Below are positions 1-7,852 of a stretch of 18,485 nt of DNA, one piece after another (within the stretch, counting starts at the first letter, position 1; the number at the start of each line of letters is the position of its first letter). The DNA is from JBOGGN01 sp050744165 (lineage in GTDB: Bacteria > Actinomycetota > Acidimicrobiia > Acidimicrobiales > Palsa-688). Made by a program: the position numbers and the translations under genes. The stretch is from assembly GCA_050744165.1 (NCBI GenBank), contig JBOGGN010000032.1, positions 1 to 18,485 of the forward strand, given 5' to 3'. Under the pieces are notes generated by a model that saw only the letters and a program-made list of their open reading frames with translations, was not told where the DNA came from and searched no databases.

Positions 1-1
1 G

Positions 2-454
2 GTTCGCAACGCCGCCCATCGCCCCGATGTGGAGGCCTTGGCCCCCGGCGTCACCGCCGTCGACCCCGAAGGCTTCGAGGCCCACGGCCCCTTCGATGTC
101 GTACTCGAGCTGGTGGGTGCCCCGAACATCCCAAGAAACCTGGCTGCACTCAACCCCTTCGGCCGGATCGTGGTTATCGGCGCCGGCGCCGGCGGCGACG
201 CCCAGGTCAACCTCCACCTCCTGATGCAGAAGCGGGGCCGCATCCTGGCCTCCACCCTGCGCAACCGCCCGCTGGAGCAGAAGGCTGACGCCGCCCGCGG
301 CATCGAATCCCAGGTCCTCCCGCAGGTGGCGTCGGGGCACATCCATGTGCCGATCGCGGCCTCGTTCTCGCTTGACGATGCTCCCGACGCCTACGCCCGT
401 TTCGCCGAGGGCGCCAAGCTCGGCAAGGTCGTCATCGAGATGAGGGCCGGGTGA
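2..454 (+). CDS. NAD(P)H:quinone oxidoreductase, zinc-type alcohol dehydrogenase superfamily (C-terminal part)
   Basis: The gene runs in from the left edge, so the start and the N-terminal catalytic domain are missing; about 150 residues remain. They cover the second half of the Rossmann cofactor domain and the C-terminal return. A segment reading FDVVLELVGAPN is followed by a hydrophobic strand ending GRIVVIGAGAG, then LMQKRGRILASTLRNRPL and a closing GKVVIEM. The LM-x-KR-x-x-I-x-x-STLR-x-RPL pattern is characteristic of the PIG3/QOR-like quinone oxidoreductase branch, which reduces quinones with NADPH and usually lacks zinc. The stop codon overlaps the next start by four bases (GTGA), so it is probably translationally coupled to the MBL/Rieske gene. 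Family assignment is firm; the substrate is unknown. Confidence 0.85.
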   Translation, partial: VRNAAHRPDVEALAPGVTAVDPEGFEAHGPFDVVLELVGAPNIPRNLAALNPFGRIVVIGAGAGGDAQVNLHLLMQKRGRILASTLRNRPLEQKADAARGIESQVLPQVASGHIHVPIAASFSLDDAPDAYARFAEGAKLGKVVIEMRAG

Positions 455-2121
455 GGGTCACCTTCCTCGGCCACGCCGGCCTCTATATCGAGACGGCGGG
501 CGGCAGCATCCTGTGCGACCCGTGGTTCAACCCGGCGTACTTCGCTTCGTGGTTTCCCTTCCCGAGCAATGAAGACCTCGACCCGACGCTGTTCGCGACG
601 CCCGACTACCTGTACGTGTCGCACCTCCACCAGGACCATTTCGACCCCACCTTCCTGGCCCAGTGGGTGTCGCGGGCGACAACGGTGCTGATGCCCGAGT
701 TCCCCCTCAACGAGCTGCGCGATGACCTGTCGCGGCTGGGCTTCAACCGGTTCGAGCCACTACCCCACGGCGTCGCGGTGGACCTCGACGGCCTGCGAGT
801 GATGGCCGCCATCGCCACCGGCCCCTCCGATGGTCCCTTCGGCGATTCCGCGCTGGCCGTCGACGACGGCACTGCCCGGCTTCTGGACCAAAATGACGCC
901 CGGCCTCGCGACCTCGGCGCCATCGCCCGATTCGGCCCCTACGACGCCCATTTCCTGCAGTTCTCCGGGGCGATTTGGTACCCCGTCGTGTACGAGATGC
1001 CGCCCGAGGCCAAGGCCGAGGCAGGTCGCCAGAAGCGGGAGCGCGGCATGGACCGCGCCGCCCTGTTCGCCGGGCAGATCGACGCCCGCTGGCTGTTTCC
1101 CTGCGCCGGACCACCGTGCTTCCTCGACGACAGCCTCTTCGGCTACAACGACCTGGGTGGAACCGAAGGTGGAGGCGAAGGGCGAGGCGAAGGGCGAGGC
1201 GACGCCGCCAACCCCTTCCCCGACCAGCTCGTCTTCCTCGACTTCCTGCGGCGGCGGGGGGTGAACAACGCTCGCCTGGTCGTGCCGGGCACGGTGGTCA
1301 CCCTGAAGGACGGCCACTGTGAGGTCGAGCACCCCGCGGTCGCCGGCGAGGACGGCCGGGCCGTGTTCGCAAACAAGCGGTCCTATCTCGAGGCGTACCA
1401 GGCCCGCCGCCGCCCCGCCCTCGAGGCGGCCCACGCCTCCTGGCCCGCTCCCGGTGAGGTCGACGTGCTGGCCGAGTTGCAACAGTGGTGGGACCCGATC
1501 CTGGCCGAGGGCGGCTGGCTGTGCGACCTGGTCGGGGCTCCGGTCCTCTTGGCGACGGGCGAGGCCGAGGTCGTCATCGACTTCCCCGCCCGGCGGGTTC
1601 GGGCGCCTGAAGTCGGCGAGCGTTGCCCTTACCGCTACCGGATCGAGCAGGGCCTGGTGGAGACCTGCATCCGCCACCGCACCGCTGACTGGGTCAACTC
1701 GCTGTTCCTGTCGATGCGGTTCACCGCCGCCCGCGACGGGGGCTACAACGAGCACATCTACACCTTCTTCAAGTGCCTATCGCCCGAGCGGCTCCGCTAC
1801 GCCGAGTCGTGGTCTGCGGCCCCGGAGGCGCCGGTGGTTGCCCCGGGCGAGACCTTGCAGGTGGTCCGGGGCCACGCCGGGGGTCTGGAGGCCGGCCGTG
1901 GCGCCGCCGCCACCGACGAGTGGTGCCTCCTCGACGGCTGGCGGGTGCAGGGCCGCTGCCCCCACCTGCAGGGTGACCTGGCCCGATTTGGCTCCGTCGA
2001 GGGCGAGGTGCTGACCTGCAAGCTGCACGGCTATCGCTTCGACCTGCCGTCGCGCCGCTGCCTGACCACCGGCGAGGACAACGCCATCCGGGCCGAGCGC
2101 CTCCCCGTCGCCGACGACTGA
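451..2121 (+). CDS. Metallo-beta-lactamase-fold hydrolase fused to a C-terminal Rieske [2Fe-2S] domain
   Basis: A 556-residue protein with two recognisable parts. Residues 1 to about 250 form a metallo-beta-lactamase fold with the HxHxDH metal motif at H58, H60, D62 and H63 (VSHLHQDHFD), close to UlaG-like or NAPE-PLD-like hydrolases. Residues 502-556 hold a Rieske cluster signature: C503-x-H505, 17 residues, then C523-x2-H526. The middle 200 residues, rich in Trp and charged residues, are not assigned. A Gly/Glu/Arg insert lies near residues 240-252. A Rieske plus MBL combination is known from CMP-N-acetylneuraminate hydroxylase, but there the Rieske domain is N-terminal, so the order here is reversed. 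The GTG start overlaps the previous stop. The expected role is a metal- and iron-sulphur-dependent hydrolase or oxygenase; the substrate cannot be read from sequence. Confidence 0.88.
   Translation: MRVTFLGHAGLYIETAGGSILCDPWFNPAYFASWFPFPSNEDLDPTLFATPDYLYVSHLHQDHFDPTFLAQWVSRATTVLMPEFPLNELRDDLSRLGFNRFEPLPHGVAVDLDGLRVMAAIATGPSDGPFGDSALAVDDGTARLLDQNDARPRDLGAIARFGPYDAHFLQFSGAIWYPVVYEMPPEAKAEAGRQKRERGMDRAALFAGQIDARWLFPCAGPPCFLDDSLFGYNDLGGTEGGGEGRGEGRGDAANPFPDQLVFLDFLRRRGVNNARLVVPGTVVTLKDGHCEVEHPAVAGEDGRAVFANKRSYLEAYQARRRPALEAAHASWPAPGEVDVLAELQQWWDPILAEGGWLCDLVGAPVLLATGEAEVVIDFPARRVRAPEVGERCPYRYRIEQGLVETCIRHRTADWVNSLFLSMRFTAARDGGYNEHIYTFFKCLSPERLRYAESWSAAPEAPVVAPGETLQVVRGHAGGLEAGRGAAATDEWCLLDGWRVQGRCPHLQGDLARFGSVEGEVLTCKLHGYRFDLPSRRCLTTGEDNAIRAERLPVADD
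1174..1203 (+). repeat. 12-bp tandem repeat inside the MBL/Rieske gene
   Basis: GGCGAAGGGCGA occurs twice back to back (1174-1185 and 1186-1197), followed by a partial third unit. The period is a multiple of three and encodes G-E-G-R units, so the reading frame is kept. It probably forms a flexible surface loop that can vary in copy number. Confidence 0.8.
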
Positions 2122-2149
2122 CGCCGCCCACCGCGGCCATCTCGGACTG

Positions 2150-3661
2150 GTGCCCGACGACCCGATTGTGCTCGGCCTCGATGTCGGCACCACGTCAATC
2201 AAGGCCGTGCTCCTCGACCCCCAAGGGCGCAGCCAGGCAATGGCTCGCGCCGCCACCCCGTTCAGGGGTGGGGAAATGGCCCCGTCCGATTTGCTCTCCG
2301 CCGCCCGCCAGGTGCTCACGCTCCTCGATGCTCCCGACTTGGCCCGCGTTCGGGCGGTGGGGATCGCGGGCCTGGCCGAAAGCGGCGCCGCCCTCGACGG
2401 AGCCGGCCGGCCGCTCGGGCCAATCATCGCCTGGAACGACCCCCGCGGCGGCGAAGTTGTCGACCGCCTCATGAACCGGCTCGGCGCCGACCTCCAGCGG
2501 GCCATCGGCCAGCGGCTGCGAACCGTGAGCAGCGTGGCCAAGTTGGGCTGGCTCCTCGATCAGGGGGCGGGTCCCGTGTTTTGGTGGCTCGGCGTCCCCG
2601 AACTGGTCCTGCACGCCCTGACCGGCTGCCGCGTGACTGAGTTCTCGCTGGCCGCGCGGACCGGCGCCTACGACGTGGCCGAACGCCGATACTTGCCCGA
2701 GGTCGAGGCCGGGCTGGGCCTGGCGGCCGGTGCCGAGGTGTTCCCACCGGTGGCCGCCGCCGGCAGCGTGATGGGCCGGGTCAGCCAAGACGGCTTCCGG
2801 TGGTCAGGGCTACCGGCCGGCATCCCGGTGACCCTGGCCGGCCACGACCACTTAGTGGGCCGCGTGGGTGCCGGTGTCGCCGCGGCGGACCTGGCCAACT
2901 CGGTCGGTACCGCCGAGACGGTCGTGGCGGCGCTGCCCCCGGGTCTGGTGCCCGACTTGGACCTGGCCATCGAAGAGCGGGTGCCCCTGACCTGGCTTCC
3001 CGGTGGTCACGCGGCGGCCCTCCTCGCCTCGGCCGCCCGGGCCGGCCTCGTGGTCGCGGCCGTCGCCCAGGCGCTCGGTTGCCGTGTCGACGAACTGGAC
3101 CTGCGTTCGGAGTCATCGTCGCGCCACCCGGGTAACGGACTACACCCCCACCTTGGTGACCGCATCATTGACGCCGCGCTGGCTGGCCAGTCGCTACCAG
3201 TCGATGCCGGCCAGCCTCCCGAGGCGGTATGGCCACTCACGGTGGCGGCCCTGGCCGCCCGCACGTGGGGCGCCGTCGACCGGCTGGAACGGGTGGCGGC
3301 GACCGCTGGCGCCCCAGGAGGAGGCCATGCGTCCGGCGACGCTCCGCCGGGGGCAAGGGCTGACCGCTCGTCCTCCGGCGACGCCACACCCGCCGCGCCC
3401 CCAATCGTCAGTCGTGCGGGGGCCGAGCTCGTCGTCTATGGCGGCGGCAGTCGCAGCCGGCTGTGGCTCGAGGCCAAGGCCCGAGGCCGGCCCCAGGTCG
3501 CTGTGTGGCGTTCGAAGGTCGAGGAGGCGGTCGCCCGAGGAGCGGCGCTCTTCGCCGGTGTGGCCGCCGAGTGGTGGCCGTTGGTCGACGCCGCGCCGGA
3601 GCCGTCGCTCGAGCGAATCACCCCTCGGCCGCCGCCTCCATGCCGCGCAGATAGGTTTTGA
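2150..3661 (+). CDS. FGGY-family carbohydrate kinase (xylulokinase-like)
   Basis: A 503-residue ATP-dependent sugar kinase, the usual length for the FGGY family. The N-terminal phosphate-binding segment LGLDVGTTSIKAVLLD starts near residue 8 with its conserved Asp at position 11. IIAWNDPRGG near residue 88 is the usual substrate-side motif. The central LAGHDHLVGRVGAG carries Asp233 in the place of the catalytic base and is followed by DLANSVGTAET. The C-terminal ATP-side glycine motif reads VVYGGGSRSRLW near residue 425. A low-complexity Ala/Gly/Ser/Pro insert lies at about residues 385-420. The start is GTG, 28 bases after the MBL/Rieske stop, so the three genes are probably one transcript. 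Its 3' end overlaps the convergent DUF1990 gene by 44 bases. Which sugar it phosphorylates cannot be told. Confidence 0.9.
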   Translation: MPDDPIVLGLDVGTTSIKAVLLDPQGRSQAMARAATPFRGGEMAPSDLLSAARQVLTLLDAPDLARVRAVGIAGLAESGAALDGAGRPLGPIIAWNDPRGGEVVDRLMNRLGADLQRAIGQRLRTVSSVAKLGWLLDQGAGPVFWWLGVPELVLHALTGCRVTEFSLAARTGAYDVAERRYLPEVEAGLGLAAGAEVFPPVAAAGSVMGRVSQDGFRWSGLPAGIPVTLAGHDHLVGRVGAGVAAADLANSVGTAETVVAALPPGLVPDLDLAIEERVPLTWLPGGHAAALLASAARAGLVVAAVAQALGCRVDELDLRSESSSRHPGNGLHPHLGDRIIDAALAGQSLPVDAGQPPEAVWPLTVAALAARTWGAVDRLERVAATAGAPGGGHASGDAPPGARADRSSSGDATPAAPPIVSRAGAELVVYGGGSRSRLWLEAKARGRPQVAVWRSKVEEAVARGAALFAGVAAEWWPLVDAAPEPSLERITPRPPPPCRADRF

Positions 3662-4184
3662 GCGTCTTCACCTGCACTGCCCGGGTCACGGGGCCGCCGA
3701 GGCGTGCGAGAGGGTCGACGACCTGGGAGAAAGCGATGACCTCGAAGAGGACCCGGCCCGCGTCGCGGCGGACCATGAAGGCCTCCTCGCCCCGCTCGAT
3801 GTGGCCGGGCAGGGTCCCGTAGGCGAAGCCGGACCGGTCCGCCTCGTCGACGACGTAGACGACCCGCCCCGGAGCCACGGCGCAGCCGGCGACGGGGAGC
3901 GGGAGGACAAGTACAAACGCCGCCGCGTCGGCCACCGGATCGCCTGGGAACACCCGAATGCCGGCCCCACGCTGCGGCCGCCACTCCTGCACGGCCAGCC
4001 GGGCTCGCTGGAAGCGCTCCTCGGAGTCGGGGCCCAGGTCGGTCGCCAGGTGGTCACGCCGGAATCCGGGCGGGCACTCGTCCCGGGCGGTTCCCCCAAC
4101 TGACGGGTAGGGAAACGGCTCCGCCCGAACGGCGTCGAGGATCTTCCGCAGTCGCTGGTCGGATGGCGCGCGAAAGAGGAGCAT
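3618..4184 (-). CDS. DUF1990 family protein
   Basis: 188 residues from the chosen ATG (MLLFRAPSDQRL). The family pattern is visible: FPYPSVGGTA near the N-terminus, then DHLATDLGPDSEERFQRARLAVQEW, then RVVYVVDEADRSGFAYGTLPGHIERGEEAFMV, and AFSQVVDPLARLGGPVTRAVQ followed by KTYLRGM at the end. These are the blocks of DUF1990, a widespread bacterial and plant family with no established reaction. The ORF extends 37 codons further upstream, but that stretch carries no family motif, and the 188-residue form matches the usual length. A GTG two codons before the ATG is an alternative start. The gene is convergent with the sugar kinase and divergent from the membrane-anchored protein gene. Confidence 0.85.
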   Translation of the reverse strand: MLLFRAPSDQRLRKILDAVRAEPFPYPSVGGTARDECPPGFRRDHLATDLGPDSEERFQRARLAVQEWRPQRGAGIRVFPGDPVADAAAFVLVLPLPVAGCAVAPGRVVYVVDEADRSGFAYGTLPGHIERGEEAFMVRRDAGRVLFEVIAFSQVVDPLARLGGPVTRAVQVKTLKTYLRGMEAAAEG

Positions 4185-4252
4185 GTCGATCACTATTACA
4201 TTGGCCCCACGCGGTGCCTGGGGGAACACGCTTGACCGAACTGCAGGGCCGA

Positions 4253-5167
4253 ATGTGGGGGAACCCGCCCGGACCGCCCGACCCGCCTGGATCACCGTGG
4301 TCGCTCTGGGCGCCGGGGCCGCCCCCTCCTCTCAAGAAATCCGGGCCGCGCCGGCTGCGGTTCGTGGGTGGCCTCACCGTCGTGGTCCTGGTGATCATCG
4401 TCGGCGAGGTGGTCGTGATGCAGGCCCGTTCCCGGCACACGTCGACGACCTCGACGACGACCTCGACCATCCCGGTGGCTTCGACTCCGACGCCGCCGAC
4501 GGCGGCCCCCACCGAACGCTTCCTGCTCGGTCCGGTGTCGGCCACCTCGCAGCTGGCCTCCGACCGGGGCTCGCTTGTGTTCCAGGATGACTTCTCCGAC
4601 CCAGGCTCGGGCTGGACGACGGCACCGCTGCCCTCGGGGACGACCTTTACCTACGGTCCCGCCGGCTACGTGGTGGTGGCCAAAGGCGACCTCCACCACT
4701 TCTCGTTCGCTCCGTATGCCGACCCCGTGCAACAGCTGAGCGCGTCCGTGTCGGCCACCGAGTCCTCGGCCTCGGGTTCGGCCGGCGGCGTCGGCGTGGT
4801 GTGCCGCCGGGGCTCGGGGAGCAGCCAACTCCAGTACGAGTTTCTGGTCTTCAGCGACCGGCGCTGGTATGTGGAACGGCGGGACGGCGCCACTGGCACC
4901 TCGGTGCCGACGGTGCTGAAGCAGGGCTCGTCAGCCGTCGCTCCGGGGTCGACATCAGTCGCCGTAGCGGGGATGTGCGCCAGCGAGACAGACGGCCGCA
5001 CCACCCGCCTGGCCCTCTTCGTCAACGGCCTGAAGGTGGCCGATGTGGCCAACGTGGCGACCACCTTCCAGGACCTCGGGTGGCGCAGCGGCATCGACGT
5101 CGCTAGCGGAAGCAGCCCCGCCACGATCAACATCAGCCAGTTCGAGGAGCGGGACCTGGCGCTCTGA
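4253..5167 (+). CDS. Membrane-anchored extracellular protein with Pro-rich N-terminus and beta-sandwich-like C-terminal domain
   Basis: About 304 residues from the ATG at 4253. Residues 1-30 are Pro/Gly/Trp-rich (MWGNPPGPPDPPG), followed by a basic stretch (KKSGPRRLR) and one transmembrane helix at about residues 37-56. A Ser/Thr/Pro spacer follows (about 60-82), then an exported domain of roughly 210 residues. This contains VFQDDFSDPGSGWTT and later a LFVNGLKVADV strand, a pattern common in LamG/DUF1080-like concanavalin folds that bind carbohydrate. Topology is therefore N-in, C-out. A TTG at 4232, with GGGGGAA seven bases upstream, is a plausible alternative start. Export and architecture are well supported; the ligand and the fold name are inference. 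Confidence 0.75.
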   Translation: MWGNPPGPPDPPGSPWSLWAPGPPPPLKKSGPRRLRFVGGLTVVVLVIIVGEVVVMQARSRHTSTTSTTTSTIPVASTPTPPTAAPTERFLLGPVSATSQLASDRGSLVFQDDFSDPGSGWTTAPLPSGTTFTYGPAGYVVVAKGDLHHFSFAPYADPVQQLSASVSATESSASGSAGGVGVVCRRGSGSSQLQYEFLVFSDRRWYVERRDGATGTSVPTVLKQGSSAVAPGSTSVAVAGMCASETDGRTTRLALFVNGLKVADVANVATTFQDLGWRSGIDVASGSSPATINISQFEERDLAL

Positions 5168-5306
5168 GGCCGAGGGCTTGGTGAAGGTGCCCCGCCCGGC
5201 CACAATCCGAAATCCGAGGCCCTGCTCGGAAACTGCGCAGCCCCTGGTTCCCGATACCCGAAATGATCATCGCCTCATTCGGTTCCGGGACCCCCCACAT
5301 CAACTT

Positions 5307-5335
5307 CAGTACAATCAGTACCAGCCAATCAGTAC
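5307..5335. repeat. Three CAGTAC hexamers in an AT-richer intergenic patch
   Basis: CAGTAC occurs at 5307, 5316 and 5330; the last two are within a longer shared AATCAGTAC. The patch is clearly less GC-rich than its surroundings and lies between the 3' end of the membrane-anchored protein gene and the 3' end of the small NfeD-like gene. It could be a protein-binding cluster or a decayed sequence. There is no direct evidence of function. Confidence 0.35.
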
Positions 5336-5383
5336 ACCAACGGACAAAGCGATAATTTGGCCGCTGTTCGCGGCGTGCCTCTT

Positions 5384-5593
5384 TTACATCGGTGAAACGA
5401 CGACTGTCCGGGGCGGGAAATACTCGACCACCACCACTCTCGTCCCTTTGTCGATCGTGGTGTCTGCATCGGCCGCGTAGGCCCCGAAGGCCTCGCTGCC
5501 ACCGCGTATGGCCACCATGACCTCGCCCAACTCCTTGGGCGCGATGCGACCGGTGACCCGTCCCATCTTGCCGATCATCTCCTGATCTGCCAA
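5384..5593 (-). CDS. Small NfeD-like (OB-fold) protein
   Basis: 69 residues with the pattern GRVTGRIAPKELGEVMVAIRGG, AFGAYAADADTTIDKGTRVVVVEY and a closing RTVVVSP. This matches the stand-alone NfeD C-terminal OB-fold, which accompanies flotillin/stomatin membrane-quality proteins in many actinobacteria. No flotillin gene is present here, so the usual partner must lie elsewhere or be absent. The start is uncertain. A TTG at 5593 has a GGGGG run just upstream; an ATG at 5578 abuts an AGGAG with no spacer. The TTG form is given because the spacing is better. Composition and motif conservation argue that the ORF is real despite its size. Confidence 0.65.
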   Translation of the reverse strand: MADQEMIGKMGRVTGRIAPKELGEVMVAIRGGSEAFGAYAADADTTIDKGTRVVVVEYFPPRTVVVSPM

Positions 5594-5762
5594 CCGACCC
5601 CCAACGTGGCTTCGCCTTCTTCGTGGCCGGATCCGCTCCCACGGGGCCAGCCAACACCCTCATGGTGGCACGTCCCACTCCGTAGCGGCACCTTGGCGAA
5701 AGGCATCGCCGTTCGCACCATGGGTGTCAGGTGGCCATCGGCTGCGGCACACTGCCGGGGTA

Positions 5763-6374
5763 ATGACCGTGTGGTTTACCAGTGATCACCATTTCGGCCA
5801 CGCCAACATCATCGGTTACAGCCGGCGGCCTTTCGCTGGTGTCGAGGCCATGAACGAGGCCCTGATCGAGGGCTGGAACGACACCGTCGGCGACGGGGAC
5901 GAGGTGTGGGTGCTCGGGGACTTCGCGCTCGGGCGCATCGAGGCCACGCTGCCGCTGGTCGAGTCGTTGCGGGGCGACAAAAGGCTGCTCTGCGGCAACC
6001 ACGACCGCTGCTGGTCGGGCCACGGCACCAGGTCCGAGACGTGGGTCGGGCGCTACCTGGCGGCCGGATTCGACGAGGTCCATCAGGGCCAGGTGGCGCT
6101 CGAGGTTGGCGGCCGCCAGGTGCTGGCCTGCCACTTCCCCTACCACGGCGACAGCCACGACCACGACCGCTACCTCGACGCCCGCCCGGTGGACGAGGGC
6201 CAGTGGTTGCTGCACGGCCACGTCCACGAACGCTGGCGCCAGCGGGAGCGGATGATCAACGTTGGTGTCGACGCCTGGGACTACCGGCCGGTCAGCGCCG
6301 ACACCCTGGCCGAGCTGATGGATCGGGGGCCACGCGATGTGGAGGTGGGGAAAAGCCCCGTCGCTCGTGGGTAG
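5763..6374 (+). CDS. Metallophosphoesterase (calcineurin-like)
   Basis: 204 residues carrying the full set of metal-binding motifs: D-x-H in SDHHFGHANI at residues 7-16, GD in VWVLGDFALG, GNHD in LLCGNHDR, H in ACHFPYHG, and GHVH in LLHGHVHE. These bind two metal ions and hydrolyse phosphoester bonds. Small stand-alone enzymes of this type are often annotated only as phosphoesterase or hydrolase, and the substrate is not predictable. The ATG at 5763 begins immediately before the first motif and is preceded by GGGG; the ORF is open 13 codons further upstream without family similarity. The short-chain dehydrogenase follows after 15 bases, so the pair is likely co-transcribed. Confidence 0.9.
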   Translation: MTVWFTSDHHFGHANIIGYSRRPFAGVEAMNEALIEGWNDTVGDGDEVWVLGDFALGRIEATLPLVESLRGDKRLLCGNHDRCWSGHGTRSETWVGRYLAAGFDEVHQGQVALEVGGRQVLACHFPYHGDSHDHDRYLDARPVDEGQWLLHGHVHERWRQRERMINVGVDAWDYRPVSADTLAELMDRGPRDVEVGKSPVARG

Positions 6375-6389
6375 CCCCATTGGGGGGAC

Positions 6390-7133
6390 GTGCCCGTCGC
6401 GGTCGTGACCGGGGCCAGTCGCGGGATCGGCGCGGCCACGGCGCTCACGCTGGCCGCCCAGGGCTGGGACGTCTGCGTCGGGTACCACCAGGCCGCCGAC
6501 GCCGCCTCGACCGTCGTCGCCGCGTGCCGTCAACGGGGCCGGTCGGCGTTTGCCGTGGCGCTCGACGTGTCCCGGGAGGACGAGGTGGTTGGGCTGTTCG
6601 AGCGGATCGATACCACCCTGGGGCGGCTGGACGCGCTGGTGAACGCAGCGGGGATCGTCGGTCCCCAACTGCGGGTCGACGCCATGGGTGCGGCGCGGAT
6701 GGAGCGGATCTTGGCGGTCAACGTGATCGGGTCGTTCCTGTGTGCCCGCCAGGCCGTGCTACGCATGTCGAGCCGCTACGGCGGCGATGGGGGAGCGATC
6801 GTCAACATTTCGTCGGCCGCGTCACGGCTGGGCAGTCCCGGCGAGTACGTCGACTACGCGGCCTCCAAGGGGGCGATCGACACCATGACCCTCGGCCTGG
6901 CCCGGGAGGTGGCGGACGAGGGGATCCGGGTCAACGCGGTGCGGCCCGGGCTGGTCCGTACCGACATCCACGCCAGCGGGGGAGAGCCCGGCCGGGTCGA
7001 GCGGCTGGCGCCGAGCATCCCCATGCTCCGCGCCGGGGAGCCGGCGGAGGTGGCCTCGGCGGTGGCGTGGCTCTGTTCGGGCGACGCCTCGTACGTGACC
7101 GGCGCCCTGCTCGACGTGACCGGCGGTCGATGA
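6390..7133 (+). CDS. Short-chain dehydrogenase/reductase (FabG/glucose-1-dehydrogenase type)
   Basis: 247 residues, the classical SDR length. The cofactor motif TGASRGIG is at residues 7-14 and the NAAG motif lies in DALVNAAGIVG. Catalytic Ser is in NISSAAS (141/142), with Tyr156 and Lys160 in YAASK. The C-terminal half shows IRVNAVRPGLVRTDIH and ends SYVTGALLDVTGGR, a typical classical SDR closure. The GTG start follows a GGGGGGA ribosome-binding stretch. It acts as a cytosolic NAD(P)-dependent oxidoreductase; substrate unknown. It lies 15 bases downstream of the metallophosphoesterase. Confidence 0.92.
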   Translation: MPVAVVTGASRGIGAATALTLAAQGWDVCVGYHQAADAASTVVAACRQRGRSAFAVALDVSREDEVVGLFERIDTTLGRLDALVNAAGIVGPQLRVDAMGAARMERILAVNVIGSFLCARQAVLRMSSRYGGDGGAIVNISSAASRLGSPGEYVDYAASKGAIDTMTLGLAREVADEGIRVNAVRPGLVRTDIHASGGEPGRVERLAPSIPMLRAGEPAEVASAVAWLCSGDASYVTGALLDVTGGR

Positions 7134-7170
7134 GCATTCGGCCGGTTTGACCTGATTAAATGGCAGGATA

Positions 7171-7821
7171 TTGATCGAACAGCCCTGGGGGGTCACGGCG
7201 CACGGAGAGGGGTCCATTCAGGTCGAACCTGATTACGCCGTCCTGCGCGTGGCGGTGAACCGGATCGACCAGAGCCCCAAGATGTCGCTCGAAGACGTCC
7301 AGAACGCTGTCAGCGCGGTGCGCCATTCCTTGCGGGCGCATCAGATTCCCGACGCCCAGATCACCTCGTCGCGAATCAGTGTCCGCACCGCCTGGGAGAT
7401 GCATCGCGGGGAACGGACCCTTCTCGGGCACCAGGCCCGGGTCGAGTTCTCGGTGCGGGTGACCCAACTGGAGTTGGTCGTCCCGGCGCTCGTCGACGCG
7501 ATAGACGCCGGCGCCGACGAGGTCATCGAGATCGCCTATGGCAGCAGCCGGGCGGACGAACTGCGGTCCGAGGCCCGGGAGCAGGCAGTGGCCGCCGCCC
7601 ACGCGAAGGCGCGGCTGTACGCCGAGGCGGCCAACGTGCGCTTGGGCGCGGTCGTCCACATCGAGGACGTCGAGCCCGGGCGGGCCGGTTTGGGTTCCGG
7701 GGGCCCTGGCCTGGGCGGGTGGCAGGCCGCCGGTGATGCGGTCGACACCGCAAGGGACTTGGCGCCGGGGCGGGTTACCGTCCGGGCGGCGGTGGTCCTC
7801 GGCTTCGCCATTATCCGCTGA
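7171..7821 (+). CDS. SIMPL domain-containing protein (DUF541, YggE-like)
   Basis: 216 residues. The family pattern is clear: VTAHGEGSIQVEPDYAVLRVAVNRIDQ at the start, TSSRISVRTAWE in the middle, then AREQAVAAAHAKARLYAEAANVRLGAVVHIED near residue 150, and a C-terminal strand VTVRAAVVLGFAI. SIMPL proteins form ring-like oligomers and are linked to oxidative-stress tolerance or surface antigens, but have no defined reaction. No signal peptide is visible, unlike many YggE proteins that are periplasmic. The TTG start has an AGGA only two bases upstream, which is weak, but the domain begins within ten residues and no better start exists. It converges with the ABC permease gene 31 bases away. Confidence 0.85.
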   Translation: MIEQPWGVTAHGEGSIQVEPDYAVLRVAVNRIDQSPKMSLEDVQNAVSAVRHSLRAHQIPDAQITSSRISVRTAWEMHRGERTLLGHQARVEFSVRVTQLELVVPALVDAIDAGADEVIEIAYGSSRADELRSEAREQAVAAAHAKARLYAEAANVRLGAVVHIEDVEPGRAGLGSGGPGLGGWQAAGDAVDTARDLAPGRVTVRAAVVLGFAIIR

Positions 7822-7852
7822 GTCTTGGGCGCCTTGGCCGCCCGGCCGCCGG

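Noticed and set aside
760..1755. Long minus-strand ORF of 331 codons
   Set aside because: It is the antisense reading of the MBL/Rieske gene. It has no family motifs, and its length follows from GC-rich codon bias on the real strand.
3003..4103. Plus-strand ORF of 366 codons crossing the kinase and DUF1990 genes
   Set aside because: Out of frame with the kinase and antisense to DUF1990, both of which have clear family motifs; its product is low-complexity Arg/Pro/Ser.
5906..7150. Plus-strand ORF of 414 codons, and minus-strand ORF 5727-6668
   Set aside because: Both shadow the metallophosphoesterase and SDR genes, whose motifs are complete in the accepted frames.
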